Shown one piece after another: positions 10,040-20,599 of a stretch of DNA of 64,000 bases. Numbering within the stretch: the stretch's first letter is position 1; each line of letters opens with the position of its first letter. Source of the stretch: Xenopus tropicalis (taxonomy: Eukaryota > Chordata > Amphibia > Anura > Pipidae); contig NC_030679.2 in the NCBI RefSeq assembly GCF_000004195.4, positions 17,711,212 to 17,775,211 on the forward strand. Direction: 5' to 3'. The position numbers and the translations under genes were made by a program. Under the pieces are notes generated by a model. The model was not told the origin of the DNA, made no database searches, and worked only from the letters and a program-made list of their open reading frames with translations.

Positions 10040-10345
10040 TGGCAAACGCAAACATTGTTATCATCATCCCTTTATTTATATGGCACTGACATGTTCCACA
10101 GTGCTTTACAGAGATTTTACATCATGCACATCAGGCGCTGCCCTAGTGAAACTTGCAATCTAAGGTCCCTATCACATTCACACAAAGTATGGGCAATTTT
10201 ATCAGGAGCCAATGAACCGGCCTGTAGGTTTTTGGAGTTTGGGAGGAAACCCACTCAGATATGGAAAGAACATTCAAACTCCTTTCAGATGGTGTCCAGG
10301 CTGGAAACAGCAGTGCTAACCACTATACTGCCCGTGCATATATGG
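10040..10345 (-). mobile_element. tRNA-type SINE with L2-like tail
   Basis: On the minus strand it begins with TATAGTGGTTAGCACTGC, which resembles a tRNA-derived box A region. A body follows (GGGTTTCCTCCCAAACTCC, CACACAAAG-type block, GGGACCTTAGATTGCAAG). The tail near 10100-10045 (AAGCACTGTGGAACATG, then CCATATAAATAAAGG) matches in layout the L2 3' end at 26440-26512. A box B is not visible, probably deleted. SINEs that share an L2 tail are mobilised by L2 enzymes. The open frame on the plus strand here is a by-product. Confidence 0.7.
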
Positions 10346-10459
10346 AATAGAATCATACATTATCACCCTAATTATACAGTGTTAGTTGATCTTTGCAAAC
10401 TATCCACACCATATGCAGTTGTGAACTATAGGGGAAAGATCAAAGAAAACTTTCATAAA

Positions 10460-11575
10460 TAGTATGGTCTTTTTGCATGCTTGTGTTGCTCTCCAACTAT
10501 TTTTACATTTGAAAAAGGCTGAAGACTACAACTTCCCAGCTTTCTCCAGTATGTTATAAAATATGAATGGAGGTGTAGCCCAGCATCAAAATAGATGGAT
10601 TTTTAAGGCAACACTACACAATAAAACTATTTCCAAGCCCTCCAGGGCTAATGGTTGAACTTGTCCCCAGTCACCCAAGTCCTTTAGTGAGAATTCTACT
10701 TGCCCTCTGCAGCGCAGTGTGCGAAATGCAGTTTTTTTTCCCTAAAATTCTTCCATGACTTAGTTATGAGGGGACTTGAACTGGTAATTGCACCAGTTGC
10801 ATTTAATTAATGCATTAATGGGGGCATGTAATAAAAGACACTAAGTTTGCCCAGGAGCAGTAACCCAGAACAACCAATCAACAGGTAGCATTTTCTACAT
10901 CTTAGTGGTCGATATGGGTTACTGCTTCTGTGCAAACTTAGCTTTATATTAAATATGGGGCTTTTTCTCAAGTCTGCTATGTATATTTACTAACGATGAG
11001 CAAAACTGGTCTGTTTCGCTTTATTGAAAAATTTGCTAAATTTCACCAAAATACATTGGAACCAAAGGAAAGGCAAAAGTACAATGTAGTTAAGGTGGTT
11101 TTGTCAGGCAATCCTTTTCAGGCGTCTTGCTTTTTTCACTTGACAGTTGGCAATGAAATGCATGCTGATCTTAAAACAGGGATGGCAGGGATAGAGATTT
11201 GATCTTGAGGCAGGGATGTGATGAAACAGACTGTGTGGCAAAATTCTAAAATGAATTTGGAAAAAAAACTGCTGTTCAATCATCTCTACTATTGACACAA
11301 CCAACTGTGGGAACCCTAAGATGACTACCACTTTCGGATTGGGGGCAGCTCCAGGATTCCCCAGAGTATGATTCAGCTGAAGAGGCAGGACAGACGGAAT
11401 GACCATTAGAGCAACTATACAAAAGTGTAGGGAGTGTGAATAAAGGCAACTACCTTTAATGAATGGGATCATCATTCACAACATTTGTGTCCATTTTAGC
11501 ATGATCACACTTGTGTGTGCATTCTTAAATTACCCTATATGAAACAAACCACCTAATTCATCTGCATATGCCTAC
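10460..11575. other. Noncoding stretch, no recognised gene
   Basis: Nothing with clear gene or repeat structure. The open frame at 11104-11475 on the minus strand has no recognisable domain and no supporting context. Confidence 0.45.
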
Positions 11576-11586
11576 ACACATATCTG

Positions 11587-11589
<3 letters not shown>

Positions 11590-11636
<47 letters not shown>
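11590..11636. repeat. (TA)n microsatellite
   Basis: About 47 bp of alternating TA. Confidence 0.98.
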
Positions 11637-11640
<4 letters not shown>

Positions 11641-11829
11641 GAAGTGGCACTGCATTCATAAAACTTCTTGCCAAGCCTTCAGGAGATATGTTGTTTCCTG
11701 AGTTAATAGGGCCACAACGAAGGACCGAGAGAGCATAGTTAAAGAGTCCTACATCACATGTTAGATGGTGCCGGTCCCCCGTGGCAGTGGTAAAAGAGTG
11801 TAGCCATTGAAGGCGCCTGAGCAAAATCT

Positions 11830-11968
11830 GCTTTCATTGCTGAATCGACAGGAGGTAGAAATCCTATTGTTTCAACCCCCATATCTGACGATTCAGCCCT
11901 GAATGTCAGTGGAGGGTTGGAACAATCGGTCGCACGAAAGATCGAAAATTGCCACGTGTGTGGCCAGC
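11830..11968. mobile_element. TTAA-flanked MITE, right half
   Basis: The block GATTCAGCCCTGAATG and the end GCCACGTGTGTGGCCAGC, followed by TTAA (11969-11972), match the right half of the complete MITE at 24996-25308. No left half was found. Confidence 0.7.
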
Positions 11969-12954
11969 TTAAGTCAGCAGCTTTTATCTGCCTGTCTCAA
12001 GCTAGCTTTATGGTATCCTTTCTTAGCTTTGCATTCTTGTTCATTCACCTTAATTATAAGCTGCCATTGGACCCATAATAAGGGTTGTATTTCGGTCTGA
12101 TGCCGTCCTAGGAAATGTACCCTTAGCACTCGGTCGAGCTGATGTACTGCACAGGTGCCAACTACAGATGTTGGGGGGCCCCTCCCCCCATTGTAATTTT
12201 TTAATTTACCATATGGCCTTCCTTAAGCTGCTACCCAAGGCATGTGCCTTTGAGTGCCTATGTTCTTTTCCCACAATTCCATCTCCATTGCATGTAAGTG
12301 AGGTCCACAATTTTGTACAGTTGCATTCAACTCGTCAAAATGAACATGATTGTGGGTACACATTTGGACAATGCCAGCACCATCACATTTTCCTAAAGCA
12401 AATAGCAACTTTCACTCGGTGGCCATTTTTCCTCTGATACAATCAGTTACATTTAAATCTGCAAATAGCATACACACACACACAGACCCTTATTCAGCAT
12501 ACATTTCATGAGGAATACAGGCTCACACAGGAAGGACTGTCTTTGCTAAAAGTTCTGCTTTGTTTGAGCACTGTAATGGTAAAGCTGAGCTCAGGAGAAA
12601 AAAATTGAAGCAGGCAGCTAGAGCTGAGTTTCTATGGGAACCAGCAATGCCATCTCTTCACTGGCTGCTAGACTTGAGGGCATGTTTAGTAATCTGAGCT
12701 TAGAACAACTGAGCATGCCCACAAGCCAACAGCCAAAGCAAATTCCTGAAGGAGGGGGCCGAGTGGGTTACAGGAGAAGACGGAAATCTAAGCAATTAAG
12801 GCAATGTTGCAGCCTTACTAATAACCTCTGGACAACCAGAGTGGCAGGTATTGAAAGATTTCAAAGAGGCTGTTCACTGGTTACATTTTTGTGTGGGGTT
12901 TACATGTCCTTTAATGTTTAAATAATTTTTAAAAGCCTTAAGGAATGTTGATTT

Positions 12955-13022
12955 AAATTATGGATTCCTTATCTGGAAAATCCCAAGTCCCAAGCATTCC
13001 AGATAACTGATCCTATAGTTAT
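12955..13022. mobile_element. TA-flanked CAGGTATGGG MITE, fragment
   Basis: CCTTATCTGGAAAATCCC and CAAGCATTCCAGATAAC match the right-end region of the family whose better copies are at 14504, 19944, 21580, 32885 and 46074. Confidence 0.65.
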
Positions 13023-13760
13023 TAAAGGAGTATCTTTGAATGCAAGTACCTTTAATAAATGGCAGTAATGCAACAAGTTGTGTCAATTTGTGCATGATGA
13101 GCACTAATATTATTTTTGTCTACAGTCTTGGATTGGCCCACCAGGATCCCGGGAAAACACCTGGTGGCCCAGTTTTGCCCTTTTGCTGGTTAATATTGAG
13201 AATAAAAACATGTTTATCCAGTATCATTTCTGTTAGATCTCCCACATCAGAAACATTTGTATTCATATTGTAAGATATATCTGCTAATGTGTTAGCTTCT
13301 GAGAGAAATGTAGTCTGATGCATGTTCTGATGATTGTTGAAAAAAATCCCAAGATGCTGCAATTGAGCGATGTGCAAATCTATGACGTACGGTCAGATCA
13401 AAGGGTTAGAATTTTCCCAGTTGGCCCCTGGAAAACAGGATTTTGCACGTATGTGTTTCTTGGAAAGAAACTTTAAATTTTATAATCATGCACTGCAAGG
13501 TCTGTGCTTATCAAAGTGTAGGTTTATTATATTTAAGATGTATGCCCCTTTAGTTACAGGCATCAGATTGGGGCTCACCAGAGAACTCTATCTCGACTGA
13601 GGTCCAGCCAGTGACATCATTAGGCTTCTATGGGGGTGGTACACACAAGAATTGTTGGAACTGCAGCCGGTTTCAATTGGCAGGAATAAAAGCAAGCAGG
13701 GTGAAGGCAGACTGGTGCTACCGTGACTTATCAGGGTTAATAGTTGGCAGCGCTTCTTCT
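13023..13760. other. Noncoding stretch with a short repeat relic
   Basis: Around 13128-13172 there is a GC-rich inverted motif (GGCCCACCAGGATCCCGGG ... CACCTGGTGGCCC), probably a remnant of a frog MITE. No gene seen. Confidence 0.45.
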
Positions 13761-13763
13761 TAA

Positions 13764-14081
13764 GGGCTCTGGCACACAGGGAGATTAGTCGCCCGCGACA
13801 AATCTCCATGTTCGCGGGCGACTAATCTCCCCGGATTGCCATCCCACCGGCGAGAATGTAAGTCGCCGGTGGGATGGCACACACTGCGCAGGCGATTTCG
13901 GCAAATCGCCGAAAATGCCTCGCGAGGCAACTTAGGCGATTTGCCGAAATCGCCTGCGCAGCGTGTGCCATCCCACCGGCGACTTACATGTTCGCCGGTG
14001 GGATGGTAGTTCGGGGAGATTAGTCGCCCGTGATAAGGGAGATTTGTCGCGGGTGACTAATCTCCCCGTGTGCCAGAGCCC
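13764..14081. mobile_element. Complete palindromic Harbinger-type MITE, 318 bp
   Basis: It starts GGGCTCTGGCACAC and ends with the exact reverse complement, flanked by TAA on both sides (13761-13763, 14082-14084). A 3-bp TWA duplication is the Harbinger signature. Nearly the whole length is palindromic: TCGCCGGTGGGATGGCACAC on the left pairs with GTGTGCCATCCCACCGGCGA on the right, and GCGCAGGCGATTTCGGC pairs with GCCGAAATCGCCTGCGC. There is no coding capacity, so it depends on a transposase from elsewhere. It would form a very strong hairpin. Confidence 0.92.
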
Positions 14082-14084
14082 TAA

Positions 14085-14500
14085 GAAGGGTCTATTGACC
14101 AGCCAAGTGGTCACAAGGGCCCACTGAGATTCTGCTTGGCATCCCAGTGGGCAAGCCTGACCCTTGTTGCCCTAAAGGGACAGGACAATAATTGCTGGCA
14201 CCCAACAGCCATAGATTTTCCCTCTTTGCAGTTACAAGGCATTAAAAGTCTATCCAATGTCATTTGACATATTCACATACAAAAACTTGCTTAGCTGCTG
14301 TCACACTTGCTGTGTGGTGTGTTGCTTATTGAGGTTTCAAACCCTGTAACTTATTGAGGTTTCAAACCTAAATTCTCATTATTATATTCAAATTAAGCCT
14401 CTCTTCTTCCTTTCTGGGTTGGTACAGTTTTGATTGAATGTCCTGCTTGCCGTCTCATTTCGAAGTGTGCGCCAGAAAGAGCTAGAAACTTTGGTACCCG
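14085..14500. other. Noncoding stretch, no recognised gene
   Basis: The only notable feature is a short direct repeat (CTTATTGAGGTTTCAAACC) at about 14325-14370. Confidence 0.45.
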
Positions 14501-14503
14501 TGG

Positions 14504-14821
14504 TACAGGTATGGGATCTGTTATCCCAAAACCTATCTAGAGAGCTCTGTTATATGGAAAGACTATCACCCCCAGACTCCATTTTAATCAAATAATTCAA
14601 ATTTATAAATGTATTTCCTTTTTTCTCTATAATAATAAAACAGTACCTTGTACTTGGTCCCAAGTAATATATAATTAATCCTTATTGAAGGCAAAACAAT
14701 CCTACTGGGTTAATTAAAAAGTGATATTTAATAGACTTAAGGTATGGAGATCCAGGTTATGGAAAGACCCCTTATCCGGAAAACTCCAGGTCCCGAGCAT
14801 TCTGGATAAGGTGTCCCTTAT
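14504..14821. mobile_element. TA-flanked CAGGTATGGG MITE, copy 1
   Basis: It starts TACAGGTATGGGATCTG. Inside are the family blocks AGACTCCATTTTAATC, AATAAAACAGTACCTTG and AATTAATCCTTATTG, then GGTCCCGAGCATTCTGG near the end. Its right tip abuts another MITE at 14821. Confidence 0.85.
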
Positions 14822-15053
14822 AGGGTTGCCACCTGTCCGGTTTTGACCCGGGCTGCACGGTTTCCCCAATTTAGAAAACAGGGCAGTACTCAAAAATTGC
14901 AGATTGCCCGATTGCTGCGTCAATGTTCAATGAGTCCTGCCCGGACATATCATAGCCCCGCCCCTGCAATGTCACAGCCCCACCTCCTCCCCTCCCCATA
15001 ACGTCTCCCCGCCCCCTACCCGGCATTCTTAGCCAGCAGAGGTGGCAACCCTA
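14821..15053. mobile_element. AGGGTTGCCACC-ended MITE, 233 bp
   Basis: It begins TAGGGTTGCCACC and ends GGTGGCAACCCTA, a 13-bp perfect inverted terminus. The interior is GC-rich (GCCCCGCCCC, TGAGTCCTGCCCGGACA). A second good copy lies at 44699-44933. I cannot assign the superfamily because no clear target duplication is visible. Confidence 0.8.
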
Positions 15054-15462
15054 GTCATGTACCTGTACTTTGCTCTGCATATTCTTGTATGTAGGTGCAG
15101 AGCATGGGCAGATACGTGCAAAAGTGCTGCCTAAATGAGCATTAAGGGGTGCGTTTTGCCCCCCTTACTGCTTTTGCTCTTCTTTTCGGGGAACTAAGTA
15201 AATGACCCAAACATAAGCTGATTGACTGTGAGCAGACATGCAAGTCTGACTTCTGTTACATTTCTTCAAGAGAACAGAACCAACAGTGCAGGAAAACACT
15301 TCTTTCAATGACAGATACTTAAACCATTCAAAATGTTAATGAATCAATACTGGAGAGTTGAAATTCATTAAGCAAAAGTTTACATCCCCTTTAAAACAAA
15401 ATAAAAATTAATATTTGTGTTCTGTGCAGGAAGGGATATTTCCCCAGAGACTGTTTGGAATA

Positions 15463-15935
15463 GTAACATAGTAACATAGTAAGTTGGGTTGAAAAAAGAC
15501 ATATGTCCATCAAGTTCAACCATAATGCCTATATATAACCTGCCTAACTACTAGTTGATCCAGAGGAAGGCAAAAAACCCCATCTGAAGCCTCTCTAATT
15601 TGCCACAGAGGGGAAAAAATTCCTTCCTGACTCCAAGATGGCAATCGGACCAGTCCCTGGATCAACTAGTACTAAGAGCTATCTCCCATACCCCTGTATT
15701 CCCTCACTTGCTAAGAATCCATCCAGCCCCTTCTTAAAGTTATATAATGTATCAGCCAGCACGACTGATTCGGGGAGGGAATTCCAGAACCTCACAGCTC
15801 TCACTGTAAAAAATCCTTTCCGAATGTTTAAATGGAACCTCCCTTCTTCTAAACGAAGTGGGTGCCCTCGTGTCCCTCGTGCCCTCGTGCCGCGAATAGG
15901 ATGACATTTTTGCAGCAACAAATCCTATTTGCATT
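15463..15935 (-). mobile_element. CR1 LINE 3' end, family B, 5' truncated
   Basis: On the minus strand the frame 15921-15679 ends the CR1 ORF2 protein: GHPLRLEEGRFHLNIRKGFF, TVRAVRFWNSLPESVV and GLDGFLASEGIQGYGR. A 3' UTR follows whose final part (the segment matching AGTTGGGTTGAAAAAAGACA on the plus strand) is shared with the copy at 4266. The tip carries ATAGTAAC repeats (15463-15485), as CR1 elements do. The 5' end is truncated at about 15935. Confidence 0.93.
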
Positions 15936-15939
15936 TATA

Positions 15940-16755
15940 AAAGCAGAAATGGGTAATTTGATAAGAGCAGTATAAATTCCGTTTTTTTTTTTTTTATGAA
16001 TGTCAGTCAGGCTTAGTAAAATACTACAGTTGCTCTGTGGCTCATATTTTTACCCTATAAAAATCGAAGGTCGCTGTGCGTCTGCGGCAGGTTTCTGCTT
16101 TTCCTAAGAGCATGCGGGACCTTGACCCACATCATAAAAAACTGTTTGCAATAAAGAGTATTAATCACATTTATAACATGCCGAGATTGCTCAGAACCCG
16201 TGTGTTGGATCAGATAAGTCAGCCCAGGCTAATATAACATCATGAGTCGCATGCAGTGGTTCCAGTATGCTGCAGATCTAATAAGTGACCTTTTCTTTAA
16301 AGGTCATTGATTTGTCAAAGTCGTAAGAGGCGCATTGAGAGTGACAGGGTAAAGCTCATTTGAGTGAATTATTTTGTGTTGATTGGTGAACTTGGAGAAC
16401 ATTCATTACTGTCTCCTGGGGAACAGAGGTCAAATAGCCTTTCTGTAAGGCAAAAAGAGATTCATTCTGGAGGGGTTATCATCCTCTTATGCCTCATGGA
16501 AAAACACAATCAGAGCTCATCTTCAATACAGGAAATGAAAACCTTATCAGACTTTAGGGAAGTGAATCTACAATGACCTTACTGTCATTTCTATTGTTTT
16601 ATTCAACTATTATGGGAATTGTAGGGTGTCTTCTATGATTTTCTTCTGTTTATATTATATTTATATTTGTTCCGTTTAATAATTCAGAAACATACAACCT
16701 TTGGGGGATCAGCTATTGCAGGTCTTCAACTTCTAGCATTGGCAGTCAGATCAGA
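15940..16755. other. Repeat-poor noncoding stretch
   Basis: From about 16080 to 16580 I see no repeat. The sequence is of mixed composition with homeobox-like ATTA motifs. It could be conserved noncoding sequence, but that cannot be judged without comparison. The open frames at 16364 and 16667 lack support. Confidence 0.4.
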
Positions 16756-16761
16756 CGGCAG

Positions 16762-17664
16762 TTTAAAGGAACATGTCAGTGTCAACATGAAACAGGGTAA
16801 AATAGATATTTTGCACAAAATAAAAAAGGTTTCTAATATAGTTTGTTAGGCTTTCAGCTCTCTAATATGTTACCAGTCAGTAACCAATCAGTGACTTGAG
16901 GGAAGGCCATATGGGACATAACTGTTCAATTAGTTTGAATTTGAATCTGACCTCTGTGCTCACAAACTAACTGAACAGTCTCCTCATCACTCATCACTTC
17001 CTCTTACTCTCACTGCACCCATTCTCTGGAGCGCTCCAGAGTCTCAAAGGCTTTCAAATGGTCTCTCAAAACTCACCTTTTCATTCAAGCCTATAACCTA
17101 AACAAACCCTCAGAAATGGGATTACTTACTGAACACCCCTAATCTTCTCTCATACACTCACTAACCACTGGTTTTTACCTCTTACTCTGCCTACTGTCAC
17201 TTCACACATCAAGATGAACTCTACCACCATGCTAGTTACCCTGACCTTATGTCTCAGCCGCCCTTCCTTTTAGAATGTAAACTCTTGCGAGCAGGAGCTC
17301 GACCCTGTCTCCAATCCTTATCCAAATGTAACTGTAAACTGTCTATATGTAAGCATGTTAACTGTTTTATCTTTTGTACCCCTTTATTCTGTAAAGCGCT
17401 GCACAAACTAGTGGTGCTATATAAATAATAATAATAATAATAACAGTTATGTCCCATGTGGCCCCCCTAAAGTCACTGACTAACTAAGAGGTTAGAGAAT
17501 TGAAAGCAGGAAGTAGAGTTCTGGCTATTATGTTAGACATCTGCTCACTCCAGCCTTTATAGATTACATTTTTACCTAACTAACTATATTAGAAATATTT
17601 TTTTTTTTTTTTGCAGTCTATCCATTTTACACAGTTTCAGTTTTATACTGAACTGTTCCTGTCT
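16762..17664. mobile_element. T2-type (TTTAAAGG) palindromic MITE, split by an L2 insertion
   Basis: The left arm (TTTAAAGGAACATGTCAGT ... AGGTTTCTAATATAG ... CATATGGGACATAACTG) is mirrored by the right arm (CAGTTATGTCCCATGTGG ... CTATATTAGAAATA ... ACTGAACTGTTCCTGTC). The arms also pair at the centre, CTGTTCAATTAGTTTG with CAAACTAACTGAACAG. T2-family MITEs in Xenopus are known for TTAAAGG-type ends and TTAA targets. The L2 fragment at 16980-17441 sits exactly at the centre of the palindrome. Confidence 0.8.
16980..17441 (+). mobile_element. L2 LINE 3' end inserted in the T2-type MITE
   Basis: The plus strand codes KAFKWSLKTHLFIQAYNLN (about 17047-17105), the conserved C-terminus of L2 ORF2. 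A 3' UTR follows with TTAGAATGTAAACTCTTGCG and GTAAAGCGCTGCACAAACTA, and an ATA-repeat tail at 17420-17440. AACAGT occurs on both sides (16974-16979 and 17442-17447) as a short target duplication. It is 5' truncated. Confidence 0.88.
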
Positions 17665-17718
17665 TACATCCTTTTACGTATCAGCTTATACACAATTTTT
17701 TTTTATATATAATTTTTT

Positions 17719-19361
17719 TTTTTTTTTAAAGGTTTATTTTTCTTTTATTGATAGTGAAATAAAATGTTAACATAAACAAACAGGTTACATATGTGAATGT
17801 GAGTGGTTGGTACATGGTTACTTTACACAATACAAGTTAGTTATACAGATTTATTATCATGAATACAGTTTTGTTGCATAGTGTTAATACAGACGCGGTT
17901 CTTTTAAGGGGTGAGGGACCCAATTGATTCACACCACGTGGCCCAGATCTTTTCAAATTTTCCGTGTGCCCCCCTGGTCTCATAGGTAAGTTTTATAAGG
18001 GGTAGGGCGGCGTTGACGAGTTGTTGCCAGAGTTCGAGCGTAGGTACACTGTTGCCCATCCATCTCATTATAATTGCTTTTTTGGCGTAGAATGTAAGGG
18101 ATCTAAATCTTATTCTGGCTGCATTGGTGGGGAGCATATCCTCCACCGTGCCTAGGAGACAGGTTGTGGGATTAATGACATTGGGTAGCGCTAGCACTGT
18201 TGAGATAGTGTCCATCACAGCAGTCCAGAACTGCGCTATGGGGGGGCAGCTCCAAATTAGGTGAATAAAGTCCGCTCGGGGGGATTTGCACCTGGGGCAG
18301 CAGTCGTCAGGCGCTTTGCCGAACCGGTGGAGTTTTGTGGGTGTAATATATAGTTGGTGCAGGACTTTGTATTGGATCAACCTGTCCCGTATGGAGATAA
18401 GGAATTCATAACAGGTTTCTGTTGTTTCCTCCCAGTGCTCTAGTGTTAAGCTGGGAATAGCGGTAGTCCACAGGTTGTATGCACGTTCGAAGGGTTTGAC
18501 ATTAGTTGCCAGAAGGTGGGTGTATATTCTAGATAGGAGCTTTTTGGTTTGGGGTTGGTATAGTGTTGCTTCTAGGTCCAGTGAGACCAGGGTTGGGGTT
18601 AGGGTTTGGAACTGCGCCTGAAAGGCGTGCCTGAGCTGTAAGTATCTAAATAGATGTAGGTGCACTTGGGGTGCTTTCCTTCGCAGTTCTTGGTGTGAAG
18701 GGAATTGTGCACCTTGGACTAAGTCGCCTAATTTTTTGATCCCTAGTTTGGGCCAGATTGTAAAGTCCGGTAGGTTCTTGAGGTGGGGGAGTAGGGAGTT
18801 ACCCCATAGGGCCATGTGGGGAGATAGATGTGGGAGTGGGTGGCCTAGGAGTTTGAGTGCCACTGCCCAAGCTTTGTGAGGGGTTTTGAGTGAGTCGGGT
18901 AGAGCACCTCCGTCAGTAATGTGTCTGTAGGGGAAGTTGCCCAGACCCTCCATGGAGTTAAGGAGGGAGGCATGCAGGGCCATGTTGGGGTTGTACGGGT
19001 TGGGGCAGAACTGCCAGTGTAGATATGATATCTGGGAAGCCAGGTAGTAAAGGAAAAAGTGTGGGAGAGCCAGGCCTCCTTGTTGCAGTGGTGCTGCTAG
19101 GCGTTGCCAGGAGATACGCGGTGTTTTGTTTGCCCATACATATGGTATTATTAGGGTGTTGAGTTTGCGGAATAGTGAGCGTGGGAGGGGGTATGGTGTG
19201 GCATGGAATATATATAGGAGTTTGGGGAGAAAGACCATTTTCAGTAGATTGATACGCCCCCAGAGTGTAAGTGGTAGTTTTACCCATGCTTTCAGCGTCT
19301 GGGCCATGTGGTCCATCAGTGGGTCAAGATTGAGCTTGATGAATTGTGTGGGATCGGAGTG
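17719..19361 (-). mobile_element. 5'-truncated L1/Tx1-group LINE with 16-bp target duplication
   Basis: On the minus strand the insert begins inside ORF2 at 19361, codes the ORF2 C-terminus to 17904, has a 3' UTR of about 175 bp with an AATAAA-like signal, and ends in a poly(A) tract (T run at 17719-17727). The 16-bp sequence TTATATATAATTTTTT is present at 17703-17718 and 19362-19377, an intact target-site duplication. A clean duplication and a long open frame point to a recent insertion. It differs in protein sequence from the LINE at 400-8295, so it is a separate family. Confidence 0.93.
17904..19316 (-). CDS. LINE ORF2 protein, C-terminal 470 residues, open but 5' truncated
   Basis: This is the part of an L1/Tx1-group ORF2 protein that follows the reverse transcriptase. 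It reads LTLWGRINLLKMVFLPKLLY and YVWANKTPRISWQRLAAPLQ (residues about 17-75), then GGLALPHFFLYYLASQI. Near residues 330-360 is the C-terminal zinc-knuckle-like motif CCPRCKSPRADFIHLIWSCP (C-x2-C-x7-H-x4-C), followed by IAQFWTAVMDTI. There is no in-frame stop over 470 codons, and the stop at 17904 is probably the natural C-terminus. The first Met is only internal; endonuclease and RT are missing, so no retrotransposition is expected. Confidence 0.9.
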   Translation of the reverse strand: MDHMAQTLKAWVKLPLTLWGRINLLKMVFLPKLLYIFHATPYPLPRSLFRKLNTLIIPYVWANKTPRISWQRLAAPLQQGGLALPHFFLYYLASQISYLHWQFCPNPYNPNMALHASLLNSMEGLGNFPYRHITDGGALPDSLKTPHKAWAVALKLLGHPLPHLSPHMALWGNSLLPHLKNLPDFTIWPKLGIKKLGDLVQGAQFPSHQELRRKAPQVHLHLFRYLQLRHAFQAQFQTLTPTLVSLDLEATLYQPQTKKLLSRIYTHLLATNVKPFERAYNLWTTAIPSLTLEHWEETTETCYEFLISIRDRLIQYKVLHQLYITPTKLHRFGKAPDDCCPRCKSPRADFIHLIWSCPPIAQFWTAVMDTISTVLALPNVINPTTCLLGTVEDMLPTNAARIRFRSLTFYAKKAIIMRWMGNSVPTLELWQQLVNAALPLIKLTYETRGAHGKFEKIWATWCESIGSLTP

Positions 19362-19943
19362 TTATATATAATTTTTTAACACATTTACTCTTAGAATGAC
19401 TTCTAATTTGCCATTTATTTTACATAGCTTTTTACACAGTTTTTTGGTGAATTTCCTTGTACATGGCATGATAAATATGCCCTTTAATGTGAGAGATGTC
19501 ACATTTTGAACTGTAACTGTTAAAACATTTAGGATGTTGTAGTCCACCTCCAGCCAGGTGAAAAAGACAGGAGGCACAGTTTCCAGTGAGGGTCAACTTA
19601 ATAGCAGTTGGTCCAGTGGGGTTCCTATATGAATCACAACTTCTGTTTAAGGTAGTTGGCCTGTGGGTTTCCTGAATGATACATAATTTCAATATGTTCA
19701 TTACAGAACCCCCTTCCTAACAAAATGTAGTGACCCTATAAGATGTTAATGTGGCCTCAGAACAGATGCCCCCATGGGGTTCCATAGCTGGAGAATATAT
19801 GGTCCAATGGGCTTTCAAAATAATGCACAACTTCAATGTGTACATGCAGAACACTTCTTTCTTAACAAAATGTGGTTGCTTTATAAGATGTTGATGTAAA
19901 ATCATGAAGTTACTAAAATGATCCACAATTTCAGCATACAGTA

Positions 19944-20377
19944 TACAGGTATGGGATCTGTTATTCTGAAACCCTTTATCCAGAATGTTACGAATTAAGG
20001 AATCTCCCATAGACTTCATTCTAAGTAAATAATTCTAATTTTTCTCTGTAATAATAATTCCCTTATCCGGAAACCCATTATCCAGAAAGCTCCGAATTAC
20101 AGAAAGCTCGTCTCCCATAGACTCCATTTTAATCAAATAATACAGAATTTAAAAACTGATTTCCTTTTTCTCTGTAGTAATAAAACAGAACCTTGTAATT
20201 GATCCCAAATAAGATATAATTAATCATTATTGGATGCAAAACAATCCTATTGGGTTTAATTAATGTTTTATTGATTTTTTAGTAGACTTAAGGTATGGGG
20301 ATCCAAATTACGGAAAGACCCCATATCCAGAATACCCATGGTCCCGAGCATTCTGGATAAGGGGTCCTATACCTGTA
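19944..20377. mobile_element. TA-flanked CAGGTATGGG MITE, copy 2, with internal duplication
   Basis: It starts TACAGGTATGGGATCTG and ends GGTCCTATACCTGTA. TA flanks both ends. Inside, the block CCCTTATCCGGAAACCC (20049) repeats the left-end sequence, which makes this copy longer than the others. Confidence 0.85.
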
Positions 20378-20389
20378 CAATGTTCTATA

Positions 20390-20532
20390 TACATGGCTAT
20401 AACTAATCTCTTGGCTGCAAAACAATTTTATTGGGTTTATTTATTTGTTTAAATGATTTTTCAGTAGATGGAATAATTACGGAATGACCCCTTATCCCAA
20501 GCATTCTGGATGACGGGTCCCTAATCTGTATG
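20390..20532. mobile_element. TA-flanked CAGGTATGGG MITE, right-half fragment
   Basis: It contains GCAAAACAATTTTATTGGG, then ACCCCTTATCCC and AAGCATTCTGGATGACGGG, as in the right half of copy 2. It lies immediately beside copy 2 in the same orientation. Confidence 0.75.
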
Positions 20533-20599
20533 TGCTAAATGGATCACTTTCCTAAACAAATGTGGTAGCGTAATAGAATGTTGATGCGCCCCACCATTA

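Larger units (their letters stand above)
19620..20590. repeat. Diverged local repeats around AACAAAATGTGGT motifs
   Basis: A block reading roughly 'cacaacttcaatgtg ... cttaacaaaatgtggt ... ataagatgttgatgt' recurs with divergence at about 19676-19750, 19823-19895 and, interrupted by the MITEs at 19944-20532, at about 19916-19940 plus 20545-20590. The spacing is irregular. It may be an old tandem repeat split by MITE insertion. Confidence 0.45.

Noticed and set aside
10310..10345. tRNA gene
   Set aside because: The TAGTGGTTAGCACTGC block resembles a tRNA box A, but no box B or cloverleaf follows. It is the head of a SINE.
10055..10462. 135-codon open frame on the plus strand
   Set aside because: It lies antisense over a tRNA-type SINE with an L2-like tail and has no domain.
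17904..19316. A 470-codon host gene
   Set aside because: The protein is the C-terminus of an L1/Tx1-group ORF2, bounded by a poly(A) tract and a target-site duplication.
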